Source: Eriocheir sinensis (lineage: Eukaryota > Arthropoda > Malacostraca > Decapoda > Varunidae). Taken from it: a stretch of DNA of 64,000 bases. The stretch covers positions 5,810,866 through 5,874,865 of the forward strand of contig NC_066529.1 in NCBI RefSeq assembly GCF_024679095.1, in the 5' to 3' direction. Below the pieces are notes generated by a model. It did not search any database. It saw nothing but the letters and a program-made list of their open reading frames with translations, and was not told where the DNA came from. Shown here piece after piece: positions 1-13,569 of this stretch; position 1 is the first letter of the stretch, and every line of letters begins with the position of its first letter. The position numbers and the translations under genes were made by a program.

Positions 1-61
1 GACGGATTCGAGTTTATGGTGACTTTACGCTTCCTTGTTCAGGGATGTGGTAAGGTTCACG

Positions 62-108
<47 letters not shown>

Positions 109-438
109 CTTCCGGTCGAGGGGTGGTGGTGAGGGCGCGGAAACAAGGACGTGCCATCACCATCACCACCCAACATCACCACCATCATCACCATCACCAT
201 TATCAACACCACCATTATCACCGCCACCATCATCACCATCACCATTATCACCACCACTATCATCACCACCAATACGGAAAATCACCTTCACCACTATCAC
301 CACCATCTCGAATTCGCCACCACTTAAGAAAACGAATCACCACCATCAGTTCCATCACCACCACCCTCACCACCACCACCACCACCACCACATCAACCAT
401 ATACGCCCTACATCCCCTTGAACGCCATCACCACCCCC

Positions 439-477
<39 letters not shown>

Positions 478-673
478 TGGCGCTTGTCTCTAAACGTTAT
501 TTCAATGCGAGATGGGTTTTTTTTTTTTTACAAGGCAGAAGACAATAAGGTTAGTCACGATTACATAAGAGACACAAAAGAAAAAGATAAAAAAAAATAA
601 AAAAAACGGATAAGTATATATAAGAAACGGCACTCAGTAACCGAGGTGCATGATTTAGAAGAACAGCATGCAT

Positions 674-712
<39 letters not shown>

Positions 713-868
713 TTAGGGTCGTGCGGTGCGTGAGGAGGGAAGTGTGTGTCTGTGTGCATGTGTGTGCGTGTGTGTGTGTGTGTGTGAACCGTACGTATCG
801 TGTCTGTACCGTACTTTACATGGTTGCTGCGAACGTGTCTGTGACGTGGTGGTTTTAGCGTGGCAAGG

Positions 869-921
<53 letters not shown>

Positions 922-990
922 GGGAAACCGCAGTATTAAAGGTTCGTAATAGATTATACACGCATTATTCTATGAGGTAAAATCCGTTTA
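1..990. repeat. Microsatellite cluster
   Basis: (CT)n at about 64-107, a CAC/CAT/ATC trinucleotide tract at about 150-440 (reads as poly-His), (GT)n at about 440-477, 675-711 and 742-786, and (GA)n at about 873-918. No gene seen. Confidence 0.95.
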
Positions 991-1325
991 ATGCCTCCTC
1001 CTCCTCCTTTTGCTTCTACTCTTTCTTCTCCTTCTCCTTGTTCTCGTTCTCGCCTTCTTCCTTCTTTTCCTCCTCCTCTTCCTTTTTTACTTCTCTTCCT
1101 TCTTTTCCTTTTTCTCTTTCTCTTTCTCTTTCTTCTCCTCCTCACTTTTTCTGCTGCTCCATTTCATTGTCTTCATTCCCCTTGACTCTCCTTCCTCCTC
1201 CTCCTCCTCCTCTTCTTCCACCTCCTCTTTCTTTTCATTATCCTCCACCTTTGCGTTCCCTCCATCCCCCTTCTCCTCCTCCTCATCCCCCTCCTCCTCC
1301 TCATCATCATCATCCTATCTTTTTT
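990..1325. repeat. Pyrimidine-rich CCT/CTT tract
   Basis: Imperfect CCT and CTT repeats on the plus strand. The open frames are low-complexity Ser/Phe/Leu/Pro runs, not genes. Confidence 0.9.
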
Positions 1326-1775
1326 TCCTTACATTTTTCTTGGCACAACCGTATGAAGAACGACCCAAGCGTTATAAAAGAGATGGCTGCCGGGACTTAA
1401 TACAGGCCTACCCTTTTCACGCTTCTCTGGGCGGTATTGTCCCGTATATGAAGTCTCGCCTATTCAAGCAAGTTAATGAAGAACAAACATCGGTAGTTTT
1501 TTTTTTTCTCAGAGGCCAAGTTATCCACCACTGAAACAACCTTCCCGGAGATAAAGTAAGAAAACGCTTAACTCTTTTAGGATTTGCATTGCTACTTATT
1601 TTGTTGCGAGGGAATGAACTGAACGTTTATGTGTGTACGTAGAGCAAGTGATTCTGAACGTCTTGAAATATTTGATGAAATGATTTATTCACTTTAAGAA
1701 CTCAGCTTCATCATGTCAACCGAATATCTGTTGCCTGCTTCTCCACGTTCCCATGTTTTATTTTCATCCTCTTGT
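1326..1775. other. Unique spacer, nothing recognised
   Basis: About 450 bp of ordinary sequence between pyrimidine tracts. No exon, RNA gene or known repeat was recognised. Confidence 0.5.
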
Positions 1776-1779
1776 TCTC

Positions 1780-2330
1780 AGTCTCCTGTTCTCCATCCTT
1801 AGCTTCCTCTTCCTTCTCTTCTTCCTCCTCTTCTTCCTGCTCCTCGTTCCGTTCCTTCCTCTTTCCTTCCTCCTCCTCCTCCTGTTCTCCATCCTTAGCT
1901 TCCTCTTCCTTCTCTTCTTCCTCCTCTTCTTCCTGCTCCTCGTCCGTTCCTTCCTCTTTCCCTCCTCCTCCTCCTCCTGTTCTCCATCCTTAGCTTCCTC
2001 TTCCTTCTCTTCTTCCTCCTCTTCTTCCTGCTCCTCGTCCGTTCCTTCCTCTTTCCCTCCTCCTCCTCCTCCTGTTCTCCATCCTTAGCTTCCTCTTCCT
2101 TCTCTTCTTCCTCCTCCTCTTCCTGCTCCTAGTTCCGTTCCTTCCTCTTTCCCTCCTCCTCCTCCTCCTGTTCTCCATCCTTAGCTTCCTCTTCCTTCTC
2201 TTCTTCCTCCTCCTCTTCCTGCTCCTCGTTCCGTTCCTTCCTCTTTCCCTCCTCCTCCTCCTCCTCCTCCTACTCCTCCTCCCCCTCCTCCTCCTCCTCC
2301 TAATCACCATAATCCTCTCTAATTGCACAA
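1780..2330. repeat. Pyrimidine-rich 96-bp minisatellite, five copies
   Basis: Units begin with CCTGTTCTCCATCCTTAGC at about 1785, 1881, 1976, 2071 and 2167. The period is about 96 bp, a multiple of three, so both strands keep long open frames. It ends in a (CCT)n run. Confidence 0.92.
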
Positions 2331-2514
2331 CACTTTAGCATTAAACATTAAAAATTCAAATACAAGTAAGTACGGTCCACAAGTTGGATAATAAATTCTA
2401 CTGCTTCGGAACCTCTTAGCATTATTACTTTTGTTGTTATTATTATTATTACTAATCCCAAATGAGCTCTCGCAACCTCTTTGTATCCTCGTTGTTTTAT
2501 GATACCACTTTCCT

Positions 2515-2780
2515 AGCCACCCCTACCACCACCACCACCACCACCATCACCACCTTACACAATGCTAACACGCCCGCTCACCACCACCACAGGGGATTGA
2601 AAGGGAACGAGAGACAGAGGGGAGGAAATGAAGGAACAGGAGGGGAGAGCAGAAGGGAGAGGGAATGGGAGTGAAAGAGGGTTGCAAGAGGAGGAAGGGG
2701 AGATAAAGGGGAGGAAGGGAAGGAAGAAGGGAGAGGGCTGGAAGGGGATGAGGGAGAGGCGGGTGGAAGGGGTGGAAGTT

Positions 2781-2820
<40 letters not shown>

Positions 2821-3465
2821 CACATACAAAGGGCGGAACCTCGCTTAAACAGAACCGGATGTTATATGTGCCACTGTATAATGCATAGGGCAGGACAACA
2901 CCACCCACCACCACCACCATCAACAACAACAACAACAACCACAATCACAACAACTGCTACTATTACTACAACTATTGCTGCCACGTTCCTCAGCCACCAC
3001 CATCCCTACCACCACTACCATCTCAACCACCACTATTATCACCCTACCATACCTACCACTCCTTTTAGTACTCATCCTCCAAAACCATACCTACCTCTAC
3101 CACTCCACCACAACCACCACCACCACCACCACCCAAACATCTAGGTATACTCCCCCTCCTCCATCATCACTGCAACCCATTTCATCCTCCCCCCATTACA
3201 GCCATTAACTCATCCACCAACACCTCCACGCTTTCAATCCAGTCATCCATCACCATCACCACCACTTTTATTACCACCACTAACACCACCACGAATCTAC
3301 CACTCTACCACCACAGCCACTCCCACTACCACTACTCACCACTCAACCACTAACCACAACCAACACCACGACCACCTCTTACCATCTCCACTTACCAACA
3401 CTACCACTTTAAAACCCACTCCACCACCACCACCACCACCACTGGAATCAAACACAAAAAGCCAC
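2515..3465. repeat. CAC/CAA/CA microsatellites with purine-rich insert
   Basis: (CAC)n near 2523-2560, a purine-rich stretch at 2590-2780, (CA)n at about 2783-2826, and then more than 500 bp of degenerate CAC/CAT/CAA repeats at 2899-3460. Confidence 0.9.
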
Positions 3466-3539
3466 TCACTGCACCACTTCAGCTCAAATTGTTAAATGGA
3501 TGACGGTCAAGGGCACAGACTTTCACTGACCTTACACAG

Positions 3540-3662
3540 ACAAAGGATAAAGAGGAAGGAAGGAAGGAAGGGAGGAAGGGAGGGAAGGGGTAAAAACATG
3601 AATGGGGGGAGTGATGGAAGATGCCAGAGAGGGATGACCAGGGAATAGAGAAGGGTAGGAAG

Positions 3663-3736
<74 letters not shown>

Positions 3737-4570
3737 GCGGGAAGATGCCAGATGTGGAGGAGAAAAGTAGAGAGCAGGGAGAGGGAAGGAAGGAGAGAAT
3801 AACGAAGAAATAACAAAAAGGAGACGAATGATTGGAGGGAGAGAGGAAGGGAGGAGGAGCAGAGGCCCGGAAGGGATGCGAGGAGAGAAGAGCAGAATGT
3901 AAAGAGAGGAGGCAAAAAAAAAGGAAAGAGGAGAAAAAGAGTTGAAGCTTTGCCTGAAATAGAAGGGAAGGAGAAGCCGGTGAGGAAGACAAACCATTTT
4001 AGGAAGGAGGAAAAAACGGAGAAAATAGAAAGACTGGAAAGAAGGAATAAAGGAGGAGGAGGAGATGTGATAAAACAGAAACAGTAAAGATATAGAAAAC
4101 GAAATGAAGGTAGAGGAAAAATGAAGAGGGAGAGAGAGAGAGGGAAAAGAAAAACGGGAAACAGGGAAAAAAACGGAAGTAGAGAAGGAGGAGGAGGAAG
4201 AGGAGGAGTTCAAAAGGTATTACGAAATGAGAGAGAGAGGGGAATCATAACAAAAGAGGCAAGTAAGGAGAGGAACAGCATAATTAATGAGCCAGAAGGA
4301 GATGAGCAACACGGAAGGGAAGGGGACAAGGAGATGAGCAGGAGAAGGGGAGGAACTAAAATGAATTGATAAAAAGGTGAGGAGAGCAGGGGAGAGAGGC
4401 GGAAGTGAAGGCTTAAGAAGGATATAGTTATTTTTTTTACAACAAAGAAAGGAGAGAAAAAATAAAGACGTTGGAGAAGGAAGAGGAAAAACAGACAAGA
4501 AAAATAAGGAATAGGAGAAGACGAAGAAAGGAGCAGAGAGGTGATGGAAAAGGCGGAGAATGTGGAGGAG
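3540..4570. repeat. Purine-rich tract with long (GA)n
   Basis: About 1 kb almost wholly A and G on the plus strand, with (GA)n at about 3666-3733. The minus-strand Ser/Leu/Phe-rich open frames are artefacts of composition. Confidence 0.9.
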
Positions 4571-4589
4571 GAGAGGGGAGTAAACTGTT

Positions 4590-4690
4590 CAAGGGAAAAA
4601 ACAAGAAACAAAACAAAAACTCCGCTGAGCACTGCGCCTATAAAAGATAATGGAAAGGAGTGGCCAAAAGAGGGGTCAATATACTTAACT
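4590..4690. repeat. Dispersed repeat, copy 1
   Basis: The segment with ACAAAAACTCCGC, a CCTATAAAAG string and AGGGGTCAATAT is similar to 50935-51025, indicating a dispersed element of unknown class. Confidence 0.5.
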
Positions 4691-4835
4691 GACCGATCAA
4701 ATACGCCGGTTAAGTGGAGTAGATGTTATATAATTGGTTGTTAGTTTCGTTGCGTAAAGGAGAGGAGGTTTGTCGGGTGATACGTGACCGGCCGGCGTCC
4801 ATGGAGTTTTTGAGGAAATGTTGACCGCCACGAGG

Positions 4836-4838
<3 letters not shown>

Positions 4839-4904
<66 letters not shown>

Positions 4905-5225
4905 CTCATTCTTATACACTCCAAAAGCCATATTCTTTCTTTATTTTCTTCGATTTTCTTTTCTTTTTATTTATCTTGTTGCTCCTTTTCCGTTTCCTTT
5001 CCTTTTTCTTTTTTTCTTCTTCATCTTCCTCTTCTTTTCTTCTTCTTTTTGCTTCTTCATCTTCTTTTTGCTTTCTTCTCCGTCTTCTTCATCTTATGCT
5101 TCTCCAAATTCTGCATCTGCTTCTTCTTTTCCTTCTCCATCCTCTTCTTATAACTTCTCCTCCTCCTAGTCTTCCCCCTCCTCCTCCTCCTTCTCCACCT
5201 CCTTCCCATTATCATTATTCAGCAC
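4839..5225. repeat. (CT)n followed by CTT/CCT-rich tract
   Basis: (CT)n at about 4839-4898, then pyrimidine-rich sequence. Confidence 0.92.
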
Positions 5226-5426
5226 TTCTTCTAAAAGCCGAGAGAGTGAGAGTTTGGTGAATTAATTTTCGTCATCGTCATCAATACAATTCATCCCAGG
5301 AGCTGAGTGGGAGTCTGCAGGGAATAGTTAACTTCACCTGATGAGTTCTTTGTTGCGAATCACTTTTTGTCATTTCCCCGAACTTTACATTTTTTTCCAA
5401 GATTCACATTAGCGGAGAAGTTCGGT

Positions 5427-5427
<1 letters not shown>

Positions 5428-5480
<53 letters not shown>

Positions 5481-5487
5481 TGTGTGT
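5428..5487. repeat. (GA)n-(GT)n microsatellite
   Basis: GA repeats followed directly by a short GT run. Confidence 0.93.
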
Positions 5488-5489
5488 GT

Positions 5490-5860
5490 TCTGGCCCATA
5501 GTTTCAACCATTTCCAGACTTACACACACTCACATTTAATAAGGCTTTCGTAGAGGTTGTGGGTACTTCTATGGGTACTCTTATGAGCCTAGTGATAGTT
5601 TAACAAGACTCCTGCACCATGTATTTGATAGAGAGAGACAGTTCTGGCACATGTTCTCAAACATTTCAAAGCTCACACACACACATTTAATAAGGCTTTC
5701 GTAGAGGCTGTGGGTATTTCTTTGGGTACTCTTATAAGCCTAGTGATGGTTTGACAAGACTCCTGCACCCTATATGTGATAAACACTCATAAAAACCCGA
5801 CTAATGTCCTTCGTGGCCTTTGAAAATATTTGTTGAGAGAACCGAAAACGTCTGAAAAAA
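5490..5860. repeat. Twofold tandem repeat of a dispersed element
   Basis: Two copies of about 155 bp share AATAAGGCTTTCGTAGAGG, GTACTCTTAT and CAAGACTCCTGCACC. The same family occurs once more, diverged, at about 63540-63730. Confidence 0.75.
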
Positions 5861-6244
5861 CTGGTGAAAAGATGCGCCCATGTTACAAGCACTGCATTCT
5901 TAGGCCATTCATTTGAGGTTAGTTCCAACAATAGTACTACGCCATTTTTACGGGATCACATTGCCCCCATCGAACACTATGATTTTCAGTGTATTAATAG
6001 TATGACCAAATATGCTAAAGAGAGAGTAAGTCGAAGTATGTGGATTTTAACGAGGGCAAGGAGTAGTTTGGAAGCAGCTGCAGTTGAGTTGGTGATAAAT
6101 GATCCCTTATAGTGGTAAGGCGGTAATCATGTAGCTTTGCAGGCGGAGAGTGAATGAATAATGAACAGGAGAGGAAGATGTAGTGGAAAGGAATTAATGG
6201 AGAGAATTCGTGAATGGCGTCAACCCCAGACTCTTAAGCTGACG

Positions 6245-6325
6245 AAAGAAGAAGAAGAAGAAGAAGAAGAAGAAGAAGAAGAAGAAGAAAAAAAGAACAA
6301 GTAGAAGAAGAAGAAGAAGAACAGC

Positions 6326-6378
<53 letters not shown>

Positions 6379-6520
6379 GAAAAAGAACAAGTAGAAGAAG
6401 AAGAAGAAAAACAAGAAAAAGAACAAAGAGAAGAAGAAAAAGAAGAAATAGAAGAAGAAGAAAAAGAAGAAAAAGAAGAAAAAAAGAAGACAGCAGCAAC
6501 AACAACAACAACAACAAGGA
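6245..6520. repeat. GAA and CAA trinucleotide tract
   Basis: Long (GAA)n, (CAA)n and mixed GAA/AAG runs. They read as poly-Phe, poly-Val or poly-Cys on the minus strand; not a gene. Confidence 0.93.
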
Positions 6521-6635
6521 GGAACAAAACTTGGAAGAATTTTCGCCCCAGTTAACAAAAATTCTTCCCTTGATGACGTCCCTTCACCTTCCTCTCAAAC
6601 TTTCCCTTCTTAAATAAATATGTCACTCGCTTCCT

Positions 6636-7605
<970 letters not shown>

Positions 7606-8600
7606 CACCATCATTCTTAATTTCCCCTCAGTAACTTATATTTATCTTTTTAATTCATTCCTTCTGCTCGCAACATTTCCCCCTCATTGTGTGTATATAA
7701 TCTTCCATATATATAATTAACTTTGTTCATGCTGTATATTCTCTTGTCAAGTATTTTCTCTTTTTTTCTCCCACAAACTCGTCTCTCATTTTTTCTGGAT
7801 TCTTTTCTTCGTTATTTATTTTTTCCATCTTTTTGTTTATATACTCTTTTTTTATGGACTGCGTTTGTTCATATCATATTTTGTATTGTTGGTGCGTACA
7901 TATTCACCTTCATTTTCGCCAACTAATCCTGTTATTTTTTTTTTTTTTTTGCTCGAACTTTTTTTTTCATTTTTCTTTTTGTTTTTATTTTATTCTATTT
8001 TGTTGTTGTTTTGTTGCTGTTCCGTATTTTACTGGTAAACGTATGCTCACATTTTTTTTTCCACTCCCGATCTCGTGTTTCCTATTTTCTCTTTTTCATA
8101 ATTTCTTTTTGTAACACCATTTCACTGAACAATTATTCTATTCTCCACTCATTTTGTATCACCGTTGTATATCACTTTACAGCATAATTTCCGTTCCCCT
8201 TCTTAAGACCCTCTCAGGTGACTCCCAGGTAACTAAAAACACTCATTAAGGTGACATCTTCCTATATCATTTCATTGCTTCCATTTTATTTCTCTGATCT
8301 GCTTTGCGTCACTCGAGTTTTCCGCACACTCACAAGCTACAGGTGTCTATATTATTATTTTTTTGTATTATTGTTGTTGTTCTCATTATTATTAGAAGTG
8401 TTTTTGTAAGCTGTTTTGACACCCGTACAAATCCACGGTCCCTTCATTATCCTCGCCTCCCGCGCCCCGAGGTGAAAGAAATGGCAAAATTCTGCTCATT
8501 CAAACTTTCCGGGGCCGAGTTTTGACATTTCAGCAAAAATATCCCAAACAATTTTCTTGCTCGTTCTTCTCTTCTCTTCCCTTTTCTGCGGGTATTGCTG
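7606..8600. other. T-rich stretch, no gene recognised
   Basis: AT-rich sequence with T runs between 7740 and 8110. The small open frames have no recognisable family. Confidence 0.5.
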
Positions 8601-9041
8601 CTCTCTCTCTCTCTCTCTCTCTCAAACACGAAGGTTCAGTCATGCATACATTTTTACCGTACACTCGACTCCTAACATGATCGTCCTCGCCGTTTGATCG
8701 CACAGCTAACAGAACAAGTGTCGTGTTTCGCTGCGACGCTCACGCACTCACGCACAGCCTCTACGCCAGACCTAAAAACCCACTTCATTAGTTAACATTT
8801 CTCTCAAGTAGCTACACCTCCCTTGGCTCCACCCTACGGCTCTTCCTCCTCCTCCTCCTCCTTCTCCTCCTCCTCCTCCACCTATTGCTTCTCGTGTGGC
8901 TCAGTGTTCTAATCTTCGTTATTACAAGAAGCATCATTATTATCACTGTCATCATCATCATCACCACTCTCAAACTCATCAGTCACCATCAGTACAACCA
9001 TTATTGTTATTATTATTATTATTATTATTATTTTTACTGTC

Positions 9042-9131
<90 letters not shown>

Positions 9132-9210
9132 GGAGTAGGGCGGACATCCGGAAACTTTAAACTAAACCTCTGCCATCCACACCCTCTTTCCACACACACA
9201 CACACACACT
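8600..9210. repeat. CT, CCT, TTA, GA and CA microsatellites
   Basis: (CT)n 8600-8622, (CCT)n 8840-8880, (TTA)n 9003-9032, (GA)n about 9043-9128 and (CA)n 9193-9208. Confidence 0.92.
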
Positions 9211-9304
9211 CGCCACGTCCCCACCACACACTCGACACAAAGCAGACAACGGCATTCCTCACGTTCTTTCAGGTTACCGTAGCTTCACCTTCATCATTAG
9301 TCCT

Positions 9305-10650
9305 TGTTTTCTCACCTCGTCTCCTCCCTTCCCTTAACTTCCCTTAACTTCCCTTAACTTCATCTCTATTCCCCTCATTCACTGTTTTTCCTTCCTTAAC
9401 TTCCCTTAACTTCATCTCTATTCCCCTCATTCACTGTTTTTCCTTCCCTTCTTATTTCCTTCTTTGCTTCCCTTCTCTCTTTCTCATTCTTGCTTTCTCA
9501 CCTCGTCTCCTCCCTCCCTTCCCTTCCCTTAACTTCCCTTAACTTCCCTTAACTTCATCTCTATTCCCCTCATTCACTGTTTTTCCTTCCCTTCTTATTT
9601 CCTTCTTTGCTTCCCTTCTCTCTTTCTCATTCTTTCTTTCTCACCTCGTCCTTCCCTCCCTTCCTTTAACTTCCCTTCCCTCCATCTCTCCTTACTCACT
9701 TTTTCCTTCCCTTCTTCTTTCCTTTTTTCCTACCCTTTCCCTCCCTTTCCCATTATTGTTTTCCCACCTCGTCACTTCACTTTCTTTGCCTCATTTTCTT
9801 CCCTCAGCTTCCCTCCTCTTCATCTCTTTCACCCACTCTCATGTTTTTCCTTCCCTTCTAATTTCCTTCTTTCCTACCCTTTCCCTCCCTTTCTCGTTCT
9901 TGTTTTCTAATCTCGTCTCTTCCCTCCCTTCCCTTGCCTCATTCTCTTCCCTCAGCTTCCCTTCCCTTCATTCGCCTCACTCACTGGTTTTCTTTCCCTC
10001 CTTATTTCCTTCTTTCCTACCCTTTTCCTCCCTTTCTCGTTCTTGTTTTCTAATTTCGTCTCTTCCCTCCCTTCCCTTGCCTCATTCTCTTCCCTTAACT
10101 TCCCTTCCCTTCATCTCTATCACCCATCCTCACTTATTTTCCTTCTTTCATTATTTCCTTCAATTTTTTCTTTCCTCTCCCTTTCCCATCCTTGTTTTCT
10201 CACCTCATGTCTTCCCCTTCCTTGCCTCATTCTCTTCCCTCTATTACCCTCTCCTTCATCTCTATCCCCCACCCTCATTGCTTTTCCTTCACCATATTAC
10301 CTTCTTTCCCTTCCCTTCCTCTCCATTATTTTTCCTCCTGGTCTCTTCCCTTCAATTGCTTCATTCTCTTCCCTCTATTACCCTCCCCTCTATCTCAATC
10401 CCCCACCCTCGCTGCTTTTCCTTCCCTCCTACTTCCTTTCCTTCCCTTCCTTTCTCTTTCCTTTCCCCTTCTGTTTTTGCTTTTTTTTTAATTTTCATCT
10501 CTCTTTGTTTATCATCTCTTCCTTTCCCCTTCCTTCTCATCCCCGCCTATTTCCCTCTACTATCTCCCCCCCCCCTCCCCTCCATTCTCCTCCTTTCCCT
10601 TTCTCTCACCTCCTGTCCCGTTATTTCTCTTTCCTTGTTGTGCTCCTTTT
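9305..10650. repeat. Pyrimidine-rich minisatellite, about 140-bp period
   Basis: About eight or nine diverged units, each with a TTTTCTCACCTCGTCTC-like core (near 9308, 9490, 9636, 9760, 9903, 10045, 10193 and 10335). Strong strand asymmetry leaves a 370-codon open frame that is not a gene. Confidence 0.88.
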
Positions 10651-10673
10651 CCCAGCCACTCATCCCGCCTGCT

Positions 10674-10677
<4 letters not shown>

Positions 10678-10726
<49 letters not shown>

Positions 10727-11105
10727 AGCAGTTAATTGTGAGAGTTTGCTGAGAGGTTTGGCTTGGACACAGACGTCATTTAGAGAACTCGAGGACGCTG
10801 GACAGAACGTTATATACAGAGAGAAAATATTAAGCGAGCAAGAAAGAAAGAAAGAAAGAAAAATGTGAGGAAGGGGAAGAGAAAGGAGGAGTAAGGCTGT
10901 GCGAGAAAGGAAGCGAAGAAAGGAGGAGGAAAAGAGGAAAAGGAAAGAGGAAAGCAGAAGAAGGGGAGAAGGAAAATATGTGGAGATGATGCAAATATGA
11001 GAAGAGCTGAAAAAAAGTGAAGGTAAGGTTAGGAACGCAGAGACAGACAGACAGACAGACAATGAGACAGACAAAGACAGCCCATAACACACACACACAC
11101 AGGAC
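10678..11105. repeat. (CA)n and purine-rich sequence
   Basis: (CA)n at about 10678-10725, purine-rich sequence at 10830-10960, an (ACAG)n run at 11041-11064 and a short (CA)n at 11088-11101. Confidence 0.9.
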
Positions 11106-11213
11106 AGACACACCGAATTAGTCATTTTAGATGGAAAGTAAATACATTTCTTAATTACATTCCGTCATTATCACCAACCTAATTAACGGTCAAAATTGTC
11201 TTTCATTCTCTGG

Positions 11214-11430
11214 CGTCTCATCTTTCTTCCTCCTCTTCCATTTCCTTCTTTCTTTGCCTATTCTGTTTCCTCCTCTTCCTACTCTTTCTTCCGCCTCTTC
11301 CATTTCCTTCTTTCTTTGCCTATTCTTTTTCCTCCTCTTCCTCCTCCTCTTTCTTCCTCCTCTTCCATTTCCTTCTTTCTTTGCCTATTCTTTTTCCTCC
11401 TCTTCCTTCTCCTCCTCTTTCTTCATCGAT
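11214..11430. repeat. Pyrimidine minisatellite, about 64-bp period
   Basis: Three copies of a unit containing TTCCATTTCCTTCTTTCTTT and GCCTATTCT. Confidence 0.88.
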
Positions 11431-11478
11431 TCACAGTCCCTTTCTCTCCTCAATATATTCACCTCCTCCAATAGTTTT

Positions 11479-11483
<5 letters not shown>

Positions 11484-11535
<52 letters not shown>

Positions 11536-11680
11536 CATTCAGTATGGGAGGAGAGTCCAGTTAGCTTCCTGTGTGTGTGTGTTTGTGTGTGTGATGAAAA
11601 AAGGCAAGGTCCCGGATGTCCAACAGTTTGCAGAATTAAAAAATAAAGGTAAATGAAAAGTAGGTGTGCCAAACATGACC

Positions 11681-11717
<37 letters not shown>

Positions 11718-11745
11718 GGCGAAGAATCACACAGATAACACGAAT

Positions 11746-11792
<47 letters not shown>

Positions 11793-12137
11793 GGAAGTGG
11801 TAAAAAGCTGGAACTGTTCTAGTAGCGGAATTGCTCCCCGTCGGTATTTATGATCTTTTATTCGAAAAAAACACAAAGGAGAGCTTTTAAATCTTATTGG
11901 AAAACATTGCCGTACACTAGCATTCAATATTATCAGCCTTTGGGAATTATTTATACGAGGATAATGATCTGACTATGTGTTCACTGTATTCGCTATTCGT
12001 TTGAAGTGCAAGAAGAGAACCGGTATAGGACAGTGCCTCCTCCAATAGTCTCTCTCTCTAGTTTAAGGACAGGCCGCCTAGTCTGGATCATGGGGTCTGT
12101 GTGGTCTGATTTTCTATGTAAATCTATCTATGTAAAT

Positions 12138-12197
<60 letters not shown>

Positions 12198-12245
12198 CTT
12201 TCTTTATTTTTACATCTTACATATTGCAATTAAATACAAATATGT

Positions 12246-12311
<66 letters not shown>
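11484..12311. repeat. CT, GT, GA and CA microsatellites
   Basis: (CT)n 11484-11533, (GT)n 11571-11592, (GA)n 11684-11711, (CA)n 11747-11790, (CT)n 12141-12193 and 12249-12311, with ordinary sequence between. Confidence 0.92.
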
Positions 12312-12314
<3 letters not shown>

Positions 12315-13037
12315 ATTCAGATTAATGAGAAGGGTGTGGAAAGATGCCGCATTCCAAGCTCTTCCTTCCTATATGTCACTCATTATTAACTCAAAAAACA
12401 ACGACACTCCACTTTTTTATCATTTTTCTTCACAATCTCGCGACATACTACCACTGATAGAGAAAATAAATCTGTTGTATGCATCTATTAATCCGCAAAA
12501 TTGGTTTTCAGAAATATCTAGCACACTGATAATCATTGGCACTGATCTCAAGGATATGGCCTAAAAAGCGAGAGTTCGTAATATAAGTGCTAATTACGAA
12601 AAATATATGTAATAGGGTCCATCTGTCTGAACCTAGCGACTTACCCATGCACAGAAGGACCGACAGTGCTGCCCTCTACATAGAACCAGTCTTTAAAGTC
12701 GCCCGAGGGGAAGGAATAGTGGACAACAAACATGCAAAAAGAAAATATATAAAAACCTTTGAGTGTGGTAAGTAATTGGACTGACTCACAAATTCACGGA
12801 CACAGAGAAAACGAAGCACATAAAACAAATGCCAATCAAGGAAGCGAACAGAAGGTTAAAAAAATAGAAAATAATAGTTGACCTGTGAGCGTGGAAAGTA
12901 AATCAATTAACTGACAGGCAAGCAAATAGAAAGATCGACAGACTGACTGACCAACAAACAAAATGAATGTCAATTAAGAAAGGGAAAGACGAAATGGTGC
13001 AAATAAAGGAAAATGAGAAAGAAGGCTGCAAACTAAC

Positions 13038-13040
<3 letters not shown>
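12312..13040. other. Unique-looking spacer, nothing recognised
   Basis: Ordinary base composition with weak internal duplication (GAGTGTGGTAAGTAAT near 12760 and GAGCGTGGAAAGTAAAT near 12886). No exon recognised. Confidence 0.45.
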
Positions 13041-13041
<1 letters not shown>

Positions 13042-13125
<84 letters not shown>

Positions 13126-13500
13126 GAGTGAGGAAGAGATGAAAGAGGAAAGTGTACAGACAGAAGTAAGAGGAAGAAAACAAAGACAAAGAGGAAGAAA
13201 AAGAGGAGGAGGAGGAGGAGGAGGAGGAGGAGGAGGAAGAGGGAAGTGGAAATCATAGACAGGAACTAGCGGGAAACATATAAGGAGGAGGACGGGAAGG
13301 AGAGAGGGAGGGAGGGAGGGAAGAAGAGACGGAATGAGGAAGGGAAGGAGGAGGAGGGAGGAAGAGAAGGTGAGGGGGAGAGAGGAGGGGGTAGAAGAAG
13401 GAAGAAGACACGGTGAGGGGACGTGGAGGGAAGAAGGGACGGAGGGAGGCAGACAGGAAGGGAGGAAGGGAGGGAGGGAGGGAGGAAGGTAAGTGCTGGA
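13042..13500. repeat. (GA)n, (GGA)n and purine-rich tract
   Basis: (GA)n about 13042-13119, (GGA)n about 13205-13240, then G/A-rich sequence. Confidence 0.92.
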
Positions 13501-13569
13501 GGCGGCATTGGAAGGTCGAGAGTACGGAGGTGGCGAGGCAGGGCGGTCATGCACACCGTCTGGGAAATG

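Noticed and set aside
3479..4213. 244-codon minus-strand frame
   Set aside because: Purine-rich tract read backward; Ser/Leu/Phe low complexity including the (GA)n array.
9756..10868. 370-codon open frame on the plus strand
   Set aside because: It is entirely Ser/Pro/Leu/Phe from pyrimidine-rich minisatellite units and ends in a (CA)n poly-Thr/His run. No family or codon signal.
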